Of a stretch of 64,000 nucleotides of DNA, positions 1 through 8,691 are shown in pieces. Position numbers and translations under genes: made by a program. Below the pieces are notes generated by a model. The model searched no databases. It was not told the origin of the DNA and was given only the letters and a program-made list of their open reading frames with translations. Position 1 is the first letter of the stretch. Each line of letters starts with the position of its first letter. The DNA lies in the NCBI RefSeq assembly GCF_000282335.1, contig NZ_AKJM01000040.1, forward strand, positions 1-64,000. The letters run 5' to 3'. The stretch is from Pseudomonas sp. GM48. GTDB taxonomy: Bacteria; Pseudomonadota; Gammaproteobacteria; Pseudomonadales; Pseudomonadaceae.

Positions 1-40
1 GCCGAACGCAGCCTCGCGGGCTCGGCAGCTGCTACAAAGG
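1..40. repeat. REP element, class C (one arm)
   Basis: The first 40 bases match, base for base, the right arm of the paired repeat near 33309-33348 (shared core CAGCCTCGCGGGCTCGGCAG). This is a short palindromic REP arm. Its partner, if any, lies left of the window. Confidence 0.75.
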
Positions 41-66
41 GTGTCGCGCTGACTGCCCTCGATGGC

Positions 67-501
67 TTAACTCATCCAGCCCAGCGTCGCCACGGCCAGT
101 ACGCCATAGCGTGCGCCTTTGGCCAGGGTGACGATCAGCAGGAAGCGCCCTAATGGCTCGCGCATGACACCGGCGACCAGCGTCAGCGGATCGCCGATCA
201 CGGGTAGCCAACTGAGCAGCAACGACCAATGGCCATAGCGTTGGTAATGAAGCCGGGCTTTTTCCAGATGCCGGGGGCTCACCGGAAACCAGCGCCGGTC
301 GCGGAACCGCTCGATCCCGCGCCCCAGCCACCAGTTAAGCAGCGAACCCAGAACGTTGCCGACTGTCGCCACCGCCAGCAGCACCCACAGCCAGTAGCGG
401 TCGCTGAGCAACAGTCCCACCAGCACCGCTTCGGATTGCAACGGCAGCAGCGTGGCAGCACCGAATGCGGCGAAAAACAGCCCGAGGTACGCGCCGGCCA
501 T
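67..501 (-). CDS. YqaA/DedA-like small inner-membrane protein
   Basis: A 144-residue hydrophobic protein with about four membrane segments. The glycine-rich pattern GNVLGSLLNWWLGRG and the later SWLPVIGDPLTLVAGVMR match the YqaA branch of the DedA/SNARE-associated family, whose members are thought to be membrane transporters or lipid scramblases; the substrate of this one is unknown. The ATG at 501 shares one base with the stop of the upstream DUF411 gene (TGATG), so the two genes are translationally coupled and probably form one operon. A TTG one codon earlier is possible but less likely. Confidence 0.75.
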   Translation of the reverse strand: MAGAYLGLFFAAFGAATLLPLQSEAVLVGLLLSDRYWLWVLLAVATVGNVLGSLLNWWLGRGIERFRDRRWFPVSPRHLEKARLHYQRYGHWSLLLSWLPVIGDPLTLVAGVMREPLGRFLLIVTLAKGARYGVLAVATLGWMS

Positions 502-947
502 CAATGGGCGGGATAGTCCGCGACCACCACGTCAGTGCCGTCCTTTTTCAGGCCGATGACCTGATAGGCATCGCTCATGCCGTCCATTTCCATGCCGGGC
601 GAACCCATGGGCATGCCGGGCGCAGCGACGCCCAGCAGATCGTCACGCTTGCTCAAGGCCAGGACCTGGTCGGCCGGGACATGACCTTCGACGAATTTGC
701 CATTGATCAATGCCGTGTGGCACGACGCCAGGCGTGGTGGCACGCCGTGCTGTTGCTTGAACTCACTCATGTTGGCTTCGACGTGGTCATCGACCTTGAA
801 GCCATTGGCTTCAAGATGAGTGATCCATTTTTTGCAGCAACCACAATTGGCGTCGCGATGAACCTCGATCGGAATGAGGTCGGCGGCCTGGGCCAGGGAG
901 GAAATGAACAAGGCGCTGAGGGCGATCAGACGCAGAGGGTTTCGCAT
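501..947 (-). CDS. DUF411 family periplasmic metal-binding protein
   Basis: A 148-residue exported protein. A signal peptide ends near Ala-Gln-Ala-Ala at residue 22. The motif DANCGCCKKW (about residues 31-40) followed by LEANGF is the signature of DUF411, a family often linked to copper or other metal resistance. A methionine-rich stretch (MPMGSPGMEMDGM) near the C-terminus also suggests copper or silver contact. The ATG at 947 is preferred over an upstream in-frame start because it begins directly with the signal peptide. It is coupled to the membrane protein gene downstream. The metal role is inferred from family and motif. Confidence 0.8.
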   Translation of the reverse strand: MRNPLRLIALSALFISSLAQAADLIPIEVHRDANCGCCKKWITHLEANGFKVDDHVEANMSEFKQQHGVPPRLASCHTALINGKFVEGHVPADQVLALSKRDDLLGVAAPGMPMGSPGMEMDGMSDAYQVIGLKKDGTDVVVADYPAH

Positions 948-1007
948 GGGATTTGTCTCGGCTAACAGGCAAAAAACGCATTCTGACCACTTTTTCCGGT
1001 CAGGCAT

Positions 1008-1329
1008 TCATGGAGTATTTCGAATTGCTACAGAAATCCGCTGTTCAATGATGCTAGATCATCACTGTCAGGCAGATGAGGGGGGCATTACAAAATCGTC
1101 AGGTTGTATGCCCGGGGTCGGTATCGGTATTGATACAAACCAGCTGATTGTCATGTAAGAAAAACCTGTAGGGCTATTCATTAAAGCGCCATGACCCAAT
1201 AAACAAGGCACTTTGCGGTGTGTGGCTGAAATGTACAAAAATTGTAAAAGAACTTAATTAACGTTAGGCGGCTCCCATGCTCCAGTTGATACTCGCGACC
1301 ACTTAGCTTGGTCAGACAAGGAGTTTTTC
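1008..1329. other. Non-coding stretch upstream of an unknown gene
   Basis: About 320 bases without a credible gene. The right part is AT-rich and presumably holds the promoter of the gene at 1330. GTATCGGTATTGATACAAAC near 1120-1140 resembles a shorter string at 4203-4217, but no regulator site is recognised. Confidence 0.4.
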
Positions 1330-1860
1330 ATGACTATCGGTTATACCGGCGCATGGACCCCAAAGGCGGGACTATTGGTTCGAGATACCAACAGCAGATC
1401 GAAGCCTGTTGCCCAGAATGACAAGGTCAGGCAGATGCTGAACCTGGTGGGCAACAATCCAGTTGCGCTGGATACGGCCAAGATGGACAAGATGGAAATG
1501 CGCAAGCAAATGAAGGGTTTTGACCCCACAAATATTTCAGTCAAATCCATGGGCAATCTCAGTGTCTTTCTGAAAGAGCGTGGCCTGATCAGCGATGTGA
1601 CGGCGGTTACGCTGAGCAATGCCGGTGACAAGTTCGACCGGTTTGGCATCAAGGACCCGGACGCGAAGTTCAATGCGCTGGAATATTTCGCGATTCAACT
1701 GGACAACATCCAGAACAACAACCTGAAGGGTAACAAGTACGCCAACTACTTGATTCCCGAATTCAAAAAAGCGATCTACGTCCTGCAAAACCTGGAAACT
1801 TACGGCAAAAGCAACGGCCCCATGGCAACGCCAGGCAATGAACTGTCGGCCAAGGCCTGA
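1330..1860 (+). CDS. Hypothetical protein, 176 aa
   Basis: The ATG follows a clear ribosome site (AAGGAG, seven bases away). The 176-residue product has no signal peptide and no membrane segment. It is rich in Asn, Lys and Met, with a charged stretch KMDKMEMRKQMKG (about residues 51-63) followed by helical segments (NISVKSMGNLSVFLKERGLIS). It is flanked by opposite-strand genes and stands alone. I do not recognise the family. A secreted or effector-like role is conceivable but unsupported. Confidence 0.7.
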   Translation: MTIGYTGAWTPKAGLLVRDTNSRSKPVAQNDKVRQMLNLVGNNPVALDTAKMDKMEMRKQMKGFDPTNISVKSMGNLSVFLKERGLISDVTAVTLSNAGDKFDRFGIKDPDAKFNALEYFAIQLDNIQNNNLKGNKYANYLIPEFKKAIYVLQNLETYGKSNGPMATPGNELSAKA

Positions 1861-1907
1861 CGCGGTGTTGCCCGGCCCGTCCGGTTCATCGAACGGGCCG
1901 GCGACCC

Positions 1908-2903
1908 TTACCGGTCGAGCAATTTCATGACTTCCTCCGGATAACGCAGGCCGGCGGTGGCATGCGCCGGAAAGATCGCTTCCAGCGCGTGCAGTTCTTC
2001 GGCGCTCAGCGTCACTTGCAGTGCGGCTACGTTTTCTTCCAGGTATTTACGTTGCTTGGTGCCTGGAATCGGGATCAGGTAGTCACCCTGGGCCAGTACC
2101 CACGCCAGCGCCAGTTGGCCCGCCGTCACGCCTTTTTCTGCCGCCAGTGCCTGCACTTGCTGCACCAGCAGCAGGTTTTTCGCGAAGTTTTCGCCCAGGA
2201 AGCGCGGGCTGAAACGACGGTAATCGTCCGCCGCAAAATCATCCGGGCTTTTCAATGCTCCCGTCAGAAACCCTCGACCCAATGGGCTGTAAGGCACAAA
2301 GGCGACGCCCAGGCGCTGGCAGGCAGCCAGGCAACCGTTTTCTTCCTGATCACGACTCCACAACGAATACTCACTTTGCAACGCACTGATCGGATGAACC
2401 TTGTGCGCGCGCTCCAGTGTCGCCACCGAGGCCTCGCTCAATCCCAGGTAACGGACCTTGCCGGCACTGACCAGTTCGGCCATGGCGCCGACGGTTTCCT
2501 CAATGGCCACTTGCGGGTCGATACGGTGCTGGTAATACAGGTCGATGGTGTCTACCCCAAGGCGCTTCAAGCTGCCGTCGATGGACTGGCGAATGTATTC
2601 CGGCCGACCGTTGACGCCCCGGGCGCCGGGGTTGGCCGGGTCGCGGACGATGCCGAATTTGCTGGCCAGGAACACCTGATCGCGCTTGCCGGCAATGGCC
2701 TTGCCGATCAGCTCTTCATTGGTGTGCGGGCCGTACATATCGGCGGTATCGAGCAGGTTGACGCCTAACTCCAGGGCGCGATGCAGGGTGGCCGTGGCTT
2801 CGCGGGTGTCCGTGCCGGTGGTGTAGAAATCGGTCATGCCCATGCAGCCCAGGCCGATGGCCGACACCTGCGGACCGTTTTTTCCCAATTGACGTGTGTG
2901 CAT
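1908..2903 (-). CDS. Aldo/keto reductase
   Basis: A 331-residue NADPH-dependent reductase of the aldo/keto reductase superfamily (TIM barrel). The N-terminus [18 protein letters not shown], the catalytic Asp/Tyr region [20 protein letters not shown] (about 50-70), [12 protein letters not shown] and the C-terminal cofactor segment [19 protein letters not shown] are all typical of the AKR13-like group. A GGGAG ribosome site precedes the ATG. It is transcribed away from a LysR regulator at 3021 with a shared 117-base intergenic region, so that regulator probably controls it. The substrate is unknown. Confidence 0.88.
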   Translation of the reverse strand: MHTRQLGKNGPQVSAIGLGCMGMTDFYTTGTDTREATATLHRALELGVNLLDTADMYGPHTNEELIGKAIAGKRDQVFLASKFGIVRDPANPGARGVNGRPEYIRQSIDGSLKRLGVDTIDLYYQHRIDPQVAIEETVGAMAELVSAGKVRYLGLSEASVATLERAHKVHPISALQSEYSLWSRDQEENGCLAACQRLGVAFVPYSPLGRGFLTGALKSPDDFAADDYRRFSPRFLGENFAKNLLLVQQVQALAAEKGVTAGQLALAWVLAQGDYLIPIPGTKQRKYLEENVAALQVTLSAEELHALEAIFPAHATAGLRYPEEVMKLLDR

Positions 2904-3020
2904 GAAATCAGCTCCCTGTGAAATGAATCGCCATTGTTCGCCTCGACAGAAACAAGATAAACCGGCTAAAACGGCTATCAGTATTCGTTAAATCTAAACA
3001 ATCAGTCGGTGGAGCCAGTA

Positions 3021-3947
3021 ATGGACCGTTTCAACGCCATGCGCGTCTTTACCCGAATCGTCGAGCTCGGTGGCTTTGCCAGGGCTGCCGACAGCCTGCA
3101 ATTACCCCGGGCTTCGGTGACCATTCTGATCAAGCAACTGGAGGCGCATCTGGGGGTGCAACTGCTGCAACGCACCACGCGGCAGATCAGCCTGACGCTC
3201 GACGGTGCGGCCTATTACCCGCGTTGCGTGCAATTGCTGGCGGATCTTGAAGAGACCGAGTCGGTGTTCAGCGCAGCCCGTAACAATCCCAAGGGCTTAT
3301 TGCGCGTGGACATGCCGGCGGGAGTGGGGCGATTGGTCGTTATTCCGGCACTGCCGCAGTTTTCGGCCCGCTATCCGTTGATCGAGCTGGAAATCGGCTT
3401 GAATGACCGGCCGGTCGACCTGATTCGCGAAGGTGTCGATTGTGTGTTGCGCGGTGGCGAGCCGCTGGACGATTCGCTGGTGGCGCGGCCGCTGGTGATG
3501 ATGGATCAGGTGACCTGTGCCAGCCCCGACTATCTGCAGCGACATGGAACACCAACGACCCTGGATGAGCTTCGCGGGCATCAGGTCGTCGAGTATTTCT
3601 CCAGCAGCAGCGCAAAACGCTATGGGTTGGAGTTTGTCGTGGATGGCCAGGTGCGCCCGGTCGACCTGCCCAAGCAGGTGGCGGTCAACAGTGCCGATGG
3701 CTATCTGGCGGCCTGCGAGGCGGGATATGGTCTGGTGCAGACGCCGTACTATCACGTCGCCCGGCAACTGGAGGAAGGGCGTTTGTGTGAAGTGCTGAGG
3801 GAGGTGCCGCCACCGGGCATGCCAATGACGGCGCTTTATCCGCCGCACCGCCAGTTATCCCGGCGGGTGCGTGTATTTGTCGATTGGCTGGTGGAGCTGT
3901 GTGCCCAGCCCGGCAATGACTTTTACAGAAAGGATTCAGGGCGTTGA
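3021..3947 (+). CDS. LysR-family transcriptional regulator
   Basis: A 308-residue regulator with an N-terminal winged helix (MDRFNAMRVFTRIVELGGFA, helix-turn-helix at about residues 18-40) and a co-inducer domain of the CrgA-like subgroup. The ATG at 3021 is preferred because GGAG lies six bases upstream; an in-frame GTG at 3009 overlaps that site. Divergent from the aldo/keto reductase gene, its likely target. Confidence 0.88.
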   Translation: MDRFNAMRVFTRIVELGGFARAADSLQLPRASVTILIKQLEAHLGVQLLQRTTRQISLTLDGAAYYPRCVQLLADLEETESVFSAARNNPKGLLRVDMPAGVGRLVVIPALPQFSARYPLIELEIGLNDRPVDLIREGVDCVLRGGEPLDDSLVARPLVMMDQVTCASPDYLQRHGTPTTLDELRGHQVVEYFSSSSAKRYGLEFVVDGQVRPVDLPKQVAVNSADGYLAACEAGYGLVQTPYYHVARQLEEGRLCEVLREVPPPGMPMTALYPPHRQLSRRVRVFVDWLVELCAQPGNDFYRKDSGR

Positions 3948-3954
3948 GCAGCTA

Positions 3955-4092
3955 TCAACGGTGCTGGTAGTAACCCGGTCCGCCATGGTTGCCATAGTGA
4001 TCGTGGTGCCAGCCCCCGTGGGGGAAAACAATGCAACCGCTCAGGGTCAGGATGGCAAGCAGGGGAATCAACAGTGTGATTCGACGCAACAT
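3955..4092 (-). CDS. Small His/Gly-rich lipoprotein, 45 aa
   Basis: A short reading frame on the minus strand encodes MLRRITLLIPLLAILTLSGC and then a 25-residue tail rich in His, Gly and Tyr. LSGC is a good lipobox, so the mature lipoprotein would begin at Cys20. Six histidines in the 25-residue tail suggest metal contact. It lies tail to tail with the LysR gene, seven bases past its stop. No family name is recognised, but lipoproteins of this size and composition are common in Pseudomonas. Confidence 0.65.
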   Translation of the reverse strand: MLRRITLLIPLLAILTLSGCIVFPHGGWHHDHYGNHGGPGYYQHR

Positions 4093-4248
4093 TTGAAAGT
4101 CCTCATGGTTATCGCCGCAATGAAGCTAAAACTCTTCATCGGCTGTAACATGAGACCCCGCTTGTAGCGGCTTATCCCCAAAACAGGGTAAGCGCTTGGC
4201 ATGCGTATCGATACAAACCGGATACATTTTCAGATTCAGGAACCCGCA

Positions 4249-4437
4249 ATGACTCAGTCGCAACGTTTGAAATACTCGATTCTGATCTCCCTGGTGGTGC
4301 TGGGGATCATGTTTGGCCTTTCCTGGTTGCAGAACACCGGCGTCATCAGCGAAAAAATGTTCCAGTACATCGCCATCGGCGTGGCGGTGATCGTGGTGGT
4401 CGTCAATGGTGTGATGCGGCGCAAGGTCAAGCCCTGA
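4249..4437 (+). CDS. Small membrane protein, 62 aa
   Basis: The ATG at 4249 follows AGGAA at a good distance; an in-frame ATG at 4201 lacks a ribosome site. The product has two hydrophobic segments (YSILISLVVLGIMFGLSWL and YIAIGVAVIVVVVNGVM) joined by a short polar loop and ends in RRKVKP, so both ends probably face the cytoplasm. Function unknown. It converges on the Fur-like regulator with an 8-base gap. Confidence 0.6.
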   Translation: MTQSQRLKYSILISLVVLGIMFGLSWLQNTGVISEKMFQYIAIGVAVIVVVVNGVMRRKVKP

Positions 4438-4445
4438 TCATTCGA

Positions 4446-4817
4446 TCATTGGTTGCGCAGGATGGCAGCAGCCTGTGGATGCAGGCTGTAGCTTTTGTCG
4501 GGGTTGAGGACAATCACGCCTTCGCTGCACAAGCGCTTTAGCACTTCACGCACGCTAAGAAAGGACAGGGGAACATCCAGGTCCAGCAATTGACTGTGCA
4601 CGCCGCGCACACCCAGGCTGCGGTCGTTTTCGGCGGCGGTCAGCAGGGCATCGATGACTTTCAGGCGGATCAGGCTGGTTCGCAGGCCAAAACTTTTGAG
4701 CAGGATTCTGATCCGCTCGTTGCCGTGGCGATCGCTACGCGGCTCGAATACGTCGACTCCCATGGAAGTACCCTTTGGCGCATTGCTACCGTCCGTTGGC
4801 AGTTGCGAGTTATACAT
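4446..4817 (-). CDS. Fur-like winged-helix regulator (PA2384-like)
   Basis: A 123-residue protein. Residues about 35-120 (ILLKSFGLRTSLIRLKVIDALL, then VREVLKRLCSEGVIVLNPDKSYSLHP) form a winged helix like the DNA-binding half of Fur proteins, but the metal-binding dimer domain is missing. AAGGAG lies 8 bases before the ATG. In P. aeruginosa a short Fur-like gene (PA2384, from memory) sits beside pvdQ; the same neighbour here (divergent pvdQ-like gene) supports orthology and a role in the iron response. Function inferred. Confidence 0.7.
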   Translation of the reverse strand: MYNSQLPTDGSNAPKGTSMGVDVFEPRSDRHGNERIRILLKSFGLRTSLIRLKVIDALLTAAENDRSLGVRGVHSQLLDLDVPLSFLSVREVLKRLCSEGVIVLNPDKSYSLHPQAAAILRNQ

Positions 4818-4973
4818 TGCAAAAACTCCTTTTCAGAGCCTGATCAGGAAAAATGGGCGCTCTTACGTGACTAGACGGATGAGCATCCCAAATCATGAAG
4901 GCTCAAATGTAGAAAATTTGTCGCCGTCGTGTGATCAACCCGTGAGTCCTTGCGCAGTCGTGCAGTAAAACCC

Positions 4974-4996
4974 TAAATTTTTGTGGTGAGCTTCGT
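4974..4996 (+). promoter_or_regulatory. Possible PvdS (iron-starvation) promoter box
   Basis: TAAAT at 4974-4978 and CGT at 4994-4996 are separated by 15 bases. The iron-starvation box used by sigma factor PvdS is TAAAT-N16/17-CGT, so the spacing is one base short. It lies about 70 bases before the likely GTG start of the PvdQ-like gene, a known PvdS target in P. aeruginosa. The pattern is short enough to occur by chance. Confidence 0.35.
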
Positions 4997-5066
4997 CCCT
5001 ACAGGGAGGCACAGCGCGCGCCGGTATGCGCACCTGGGGCCATCGTTTTTTCGATCAGGAGCGAGC

Positions 5067-7418
5067 GTGATTATTTCCAGCCAGTTAACCAGGTTGAGCC
5101 TGGCGGGTGTGACTCTGGGGTTGAGCCTGGGGCTGAGCCTTGCGGCGAGCGCGAGTGGTGCGCCTGCGCAAACGAACGCCGACATCCGCCGAACCAGTTT
5201 CGGCGTGCCGCACATCCGCGCCGACAACGAACGCGGGCTTGGCTACGGCATCGGTTATGCCTACGCCCAGGACAATCTGTGCCTGCTGGCCAACGAAATC
5301 ACGACGGTGAACGGCGAACGTTCGCGGTATTTCGCAGCGGATCAGCTCACCGTTGAAGCGCGTGAAAACCTGGTCAGCGATGTGTTTTTCAACTGGCTGA
5401 ACACCCCGCAGGCGGTCGCCGGTTTCTGGCAGGCCCAGACCCCGCAAGTGCGTGAGTTGGTCGAAGGCTATGTGGCAGGGTACAACCGCTTCTTGAGCGA
5501 ACGTCGCGCCCAGGGTTTGCCGCCGCAGTGCCAGGGCGATTGGGTGCGGGACATCAGCGCGGCGGATCTGGTCAAGCTGACCCGGCGCTTGTTGGTCGAA
5601 GGTGGCGTCGGCCAGTTTGCCGAAGCCCTGGCCGGTGCCACGCCACCCGAAGCCGTGGCCCGGGCGTCAAACCCGCAGGCAGTGTTCCAGGTGGCCGCCA
5701 CGCAGATGCAGCGGTTTGCCCTGGACCGGGGCAGCAACGCCGTCGCTATCGGCAGCGAGCGTTCTTTTAACGGACGCGGCATGTTGCTGGCCAATCCGCA
5801 CTTTCCGTGGGTCGGCGGCATGCGTTTTTATCAGATGCACCTGACCATTCCCGGCAAACTGGATGTGATGGGGGCGGCGTTGCCCGGCCTGCCGGTGATC
5901 AACATCGGCTTCAATCAACATCTGGCCTGGACCCACACCGTGGACTCGTCCAGACATTTCACGCTGTATCGCCTGCAACTCGATCCCAAGGATTCGACCC
6001 GCTATCTGCTCGACGGCCAGTCCTTGCCGATGGACAAGCAGACTGTGACCGTCAATGTCAGGCAGGCGGACGGGCAGGTCCAGGCGATTTCCCGTGTGGT
6101 CTACAGCTCGAAATTCGGTCCGGTGGTGCAATGGCCGGGAAAACTGGATTGGGATCATCAGTACGCCTTCAGCCTGCGTGACGCCAATCTGGATAACGAC
6201 CGCGTTCTGCAGCAGTGGTACGCGATGAACCGCGCTGAAAACCTCAAGGATTTCCAGGCTTCGGTGCACAAGATCCAGGGTATTCCGTGGGTCAACACCC
6301 TGGCGGCGGACGATCAGGGGCAGACGCTGTACATGAACCTCTCGGTGGTGCCCAACGTCAGCGTCGACAAGCTGGCGCAATGCAGCGACCCGCGATTGGG
6401 TGTGCAGATGATCATTCTCGACGGCTCCAACAGCGCCTGTGCCTGGGATATCGACCCGCAGGCGCCACAGCAGGGCATCTTTGCGTCCGACAAGTTGCCG
6501 CAATTGTTGCGCAAGGATTTTGTCCAGCACTCCAACGATTCGGCATGGATGGCCAACCCGGCGCAACCGCTGACCGGCTATTCGCCATTGATCAGCCAGG
6601 ACAACCGGCCATTGGGGCTGCGCTCACGCTTTGCCCTGGATCGCCTGGGTACGCTGACCGGCACCGTCGGGACGGCGGATCTGCAGCAGATGGTGATGGA
6701 CGACCAGGTGTATCTGGCCCCTCAAGTGATGACGGACCTGCTGCAATTCTGCGCTGCGGATCTCGGTGCCGATGCAAAAACCCTCACGCCACTGTGCGCC
6801 AGCCTCAAGGCGTGGGACCGCAAGGCCAACCTCGACAGCGGCCTGGGCTTTGTGCACTTCCAGAATGTCATGGAGGCGTTGGAGCCAGTGCCGGACCTGT
6901 GGCGTGTCGCCTTCGATTCGCAGGATCCGCAACATACCCCGCGTGGACTCGCAGTCGATCGCCCGCAAGTGGCGAAGGCGCTGCGGGCAGCGATGCTGGC
7001 TTCGGTTGAGCAAGTCAACGCTTCAGGACTGCAACCCGACAGCCGCTGGGGCGATATCCAGGTGGTCAGCAGCGGCGGACAACAGACGCCGATCCACGGC
7101 GGGCCGGGGACGCTGGGGGTCTATAACTCGATCCAGAGCGTACCGCGCAGCGATGGCAAGCGCGAAGTGGTCAGCGGCACGAGTTACCTGCAAGTGGTGA
7201 CCTTTGACGAAAACGGACCGCAGGCCAAAGGGCTGCTGGCGTTCTCGTTGTCCAGTGACCCGGCCTCGAAGTTTTCACGGGATCAGACGCAGGCCTTTTC
7301 GAAAAAACAATGGAGCACGCTGCCCTTCACCGAGCAACAGATCCTGTCCGACCCGAACTATCAGGTGCAGACGATCCGCCAGCAGGATGCAAAGGCTACC
7401 GAGGTGACTGCGCAGTAA
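5067..7418 (+). CDS. pvdQ: Acyl-homoserine lactone / pyoverdine acylase, PvdQ-like
   Basis: A periplasmic Ntn-hydrolase of the penicillin-acylase family that removes the fatty acyl chain from pyoverdine precursors and, in P. aeruginosa, from long-chain N-acyl homoserine lactones. The product is 783 residues from the GTG at 5067, which has AGGAG five bases upstream; earlier in-frame starts would overlap the promoter. A signal peptide ends near ASASGAPA. The alpha chain carries GYAYAQDNLCLLANEI. DRGSNAVAIG shows the autocatalytic Gly-Ser site (Ser about 223), followed by the HFPW pocket motif of the beta chain. Divergent from the Fur-like gene and convergent with fpvR. It is not next to siderophore synthetase genes. 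Confidence 0.85.
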   Translation: MIISSQLTRLSLAGVTLGLSLGLSLAASASGAPAQTNADIRRTSFGVPHIRADNERGLGYGIGYAYAQDNLCLLANEITTVNGERSRYFAADQLTVEARENLVSDVFFNWLNTPQAVAGFWQAQTPQVRELVEGYVAGYNRFLSERRAQGLPPQCQGDWVRDISAADLVKLTRRLLVEGGVGQFAEALAGATPPEAVARASNPQAVFQVAATQMQRFALDRGSNAVAIGSERSFNGRGMLLANPHFPWVGGMRFYQMHLTIPGKLDVMGAALPGLPVINIGFNQHLAWTHTVDSSRHFTLYRLQLDPKDSTRYLLDGQSLPMDKQTVTVNVRQADGQVQAISRVVYSSKFGPVVQWPGKLDWDHQYAFSLRDANLDNDRVLQQWYAMNRAENLKDFQASVHKIQGIPWVNTLAADDQGQTLYMNLSVVPNVSVDKLAQCSDPRLGVQMIILDGSNSACAWDIDPQAPQQGIFASDKLPQLLRKDFVQHSNDSAWMANPAQPLTGYSPLISQDNRPLGLRSRFALDRLGTLTGTVGTADLQQMVMDDQVYLAPQVMTDLLQFCAADLGADAKTLTPLCASLKAWDRKANLDSGLGFVHFQNVMEALEPVPDLWRVAFDSQDPQHTPRGLAVDRPQVAKALRAAMLASVEQVNASGLQPDSRWGDIQVVSSGGQQTPIHGGPGTLGVYNSIQSVPRSDGKREVVSGTSYLQVVTFDENGPQAKGLLAFSLSSDPASKFSRDQTQAFSKKQWSTLPFTEQQILSDPNYQVQTIRQQDAKATEVTAQ

Positions 7419-7444
7419 GGCCGTGGATTTTTGCATGGACGCTG

Positions 7445-7475
7445 AAGGCCGCACCCCGAAAGGGTGGCGGCCTTT
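7445..7475 (+). terminator. Intrinsic terminator between pvdQ and fpvR
   Basis: AAGGCCGC pairs with GCGGCCTT; the stem is extended by ACCC/GGGT around a CGAAA loop and followed by TTTTC. It ends the PvdQ-like transcript, and its T run touches the fpvR stop codon from the opposite strand. Confidence 0.75.
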
Positions 7476-8477
7476 TCAGCTTTTCGGGGATTTTTGCGGA
7501 ATCGCGTTGACCACCAGATTGCCGTTCTGATTGCGGGTCAGGTAGACCGGAAGGACCCGCGGCAGGGACTTCACCAGGCCGTTGATCTCTTTGATGTTGT
7601 AGATACCGCCGATGTGGATCGAGCCGGTGCTGTTGTCAGCGACCATCAACGGTTTGTCCAGGTAGCGATTGATCAGCGGCAACGCATCGTGGAGTGCCAG
7701 ATCGTCGAGCACCAGTTTGCCCTGGCGCCATGCCAGCGAACTGTCATTGTCATAGGTCTGGCTGATGCGGGGGATGAAGTCGCCGTGGCGATAACTGGCC
7801 TGCATTGCCGGATCAAGGCGCAGACCGTCGCCGGGCAGGTCGTCGTTGCTGCTGACCAGTACCGAACCCTCGATCAGGCTGACCTTGACCTGGTCTTCAT
7901 ACATCCACACATTGAATTGGGTCCCGGTCACCCGAATCCGGCCTTCGGCGGCCTTGACCACAAACGGGTGACGGGTGTCATGGCTGACACTGAAGAAAGC
8001 TTCGCCTTTTTTCAGCGTGACTTGCCGCTGATCCTTGTAGTTGCTGTACGTCAGCTCGCTGCCCAGGTTCAGTTCCACCCGGCTGCCGTCGTCCAACGTG
8101 ACGGTACGAACACTGTCGGTCGATTCGAAATGCTGGTAAGCGTTCGGTACCCAGCCCAGGTGCCAGCCGCCATAACCGGCCAAAGGCAGTGCCAGGGCAC
8201 ACACCGCCGCTGCAATGCCCAGGCGGCGCCACGGGTTTTCCCGTTGGGGGCGAACCAGCGGCACGACCGGCTCGGGGCGGGGCAAGTCGCCGGCGACATC
8301 CCAGATCTCCAGCATCGCTTCGTACTCGAAGGCGTGGAGCGGATGCGCATCACGCCATTGCTCGAACGCCTGGCGCTCTTGCTCAGTGCAGTCACTGGCG
8401 TGCAGACGCATGCACCAATGCGCAGCGGCATCGGTGACAGCGTCGTATTCGGCTTCCGAGAGCATGTGGTCGGTCAT
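7476..8477 (-). CDS. fpvR: FecR-family anti-sigma regulator, FpvR-like
   Basis: A 333-residue inner-membrane regulator that transmits siderophore-receptor status to ECF sigma factors. Residues 1-80 form the cytoplasmic sigma-binding domain (AAHWCMRLHASD, FEQWRDAHPLHAFEYE). One membrane helix runs from about 86 to 106. The periplasmic FecR domain follows (VTLDDGSRVELNLGSELTYS, VTGTQFNVW), then a C-terminal secretin/TonB-like short domain. The length matches FpvR (331 residues in P. aeruginosa, from memory), which restrains PvdS and FpvI. No sigma gene is adjacent, as expected for a regulator acting in trans. The FpvR assignment rests mainly on the PvdQ neighbour; another FecR paralogue is possible. 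Confidence 0.7.
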   Translation of the reverse strand: MTDHMLSEAEYDAVTDAAAHWCMRLHASDCTEQERQAFEQWRDAHPLHAFEYEAMLEIWDVAGDLPRPEPVVPLVRPQRENPWRRLGIAAAVCALALPLAGYGGWHLGWVPNAYQHFESTDSVRTVTLDDGSRVELNLGSELTYSNYKDQRQVTLKKGEAFFSVSHDTRHPFVVKAAEGRIRVTGTQFNVWMYEDQVKVSLIEGSVLVSSNDDLPGDGLRLDPAMQASYRHGDFIPRISQTYDNDSSLAWRQGKLVLDDLALHDALPLINRYLDKPLMVADNSTGSIHIGGIYNIKEINGLVKSLPRVLPVYLTRNQNGNLVVNAIPQKSPKS

Positions 8478-8651
8478 TGGCTCATCCTGATTTCGTGCAT
8501 TCTAACCTTGGGGGAAGTCTGCGAGAACATCAGTCATGGCATTTAACTATCAATGTGCAGTTCTTTTTCAACGACTTGCCTCTGGAACACTTGTTGTCGG
8601 GCAGCAGTATCCACAGGGGGCGTGAAAAAAAGATCAAAATACGCACCGTGT

Positions 8652-8679
8652 ACCGCGCGGATCCGGGGATCTGCGCGGT
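8652..8679 (-). terminator. Hairpin downstream of the toxin-like gene
   Basis: ACCGCGC and GCGCGGT pair, with GATCC/GGATC continuing the stem. It lies 12 bases past the stop of the giant gene on the minus strand. There is no strong T run immediately after, so termination is inferred. Confidence 0.5.
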
Positions 8680-8691
8680 GTTACGTCAGGA

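Noticed and set aside
1270..1305. CCACTTA resembling the -10 half of a HrpL box upstream of the gene at 1330
   Set aside because: No GGAACC at the required distance upstream, so a type III secretion promoter is not supported.
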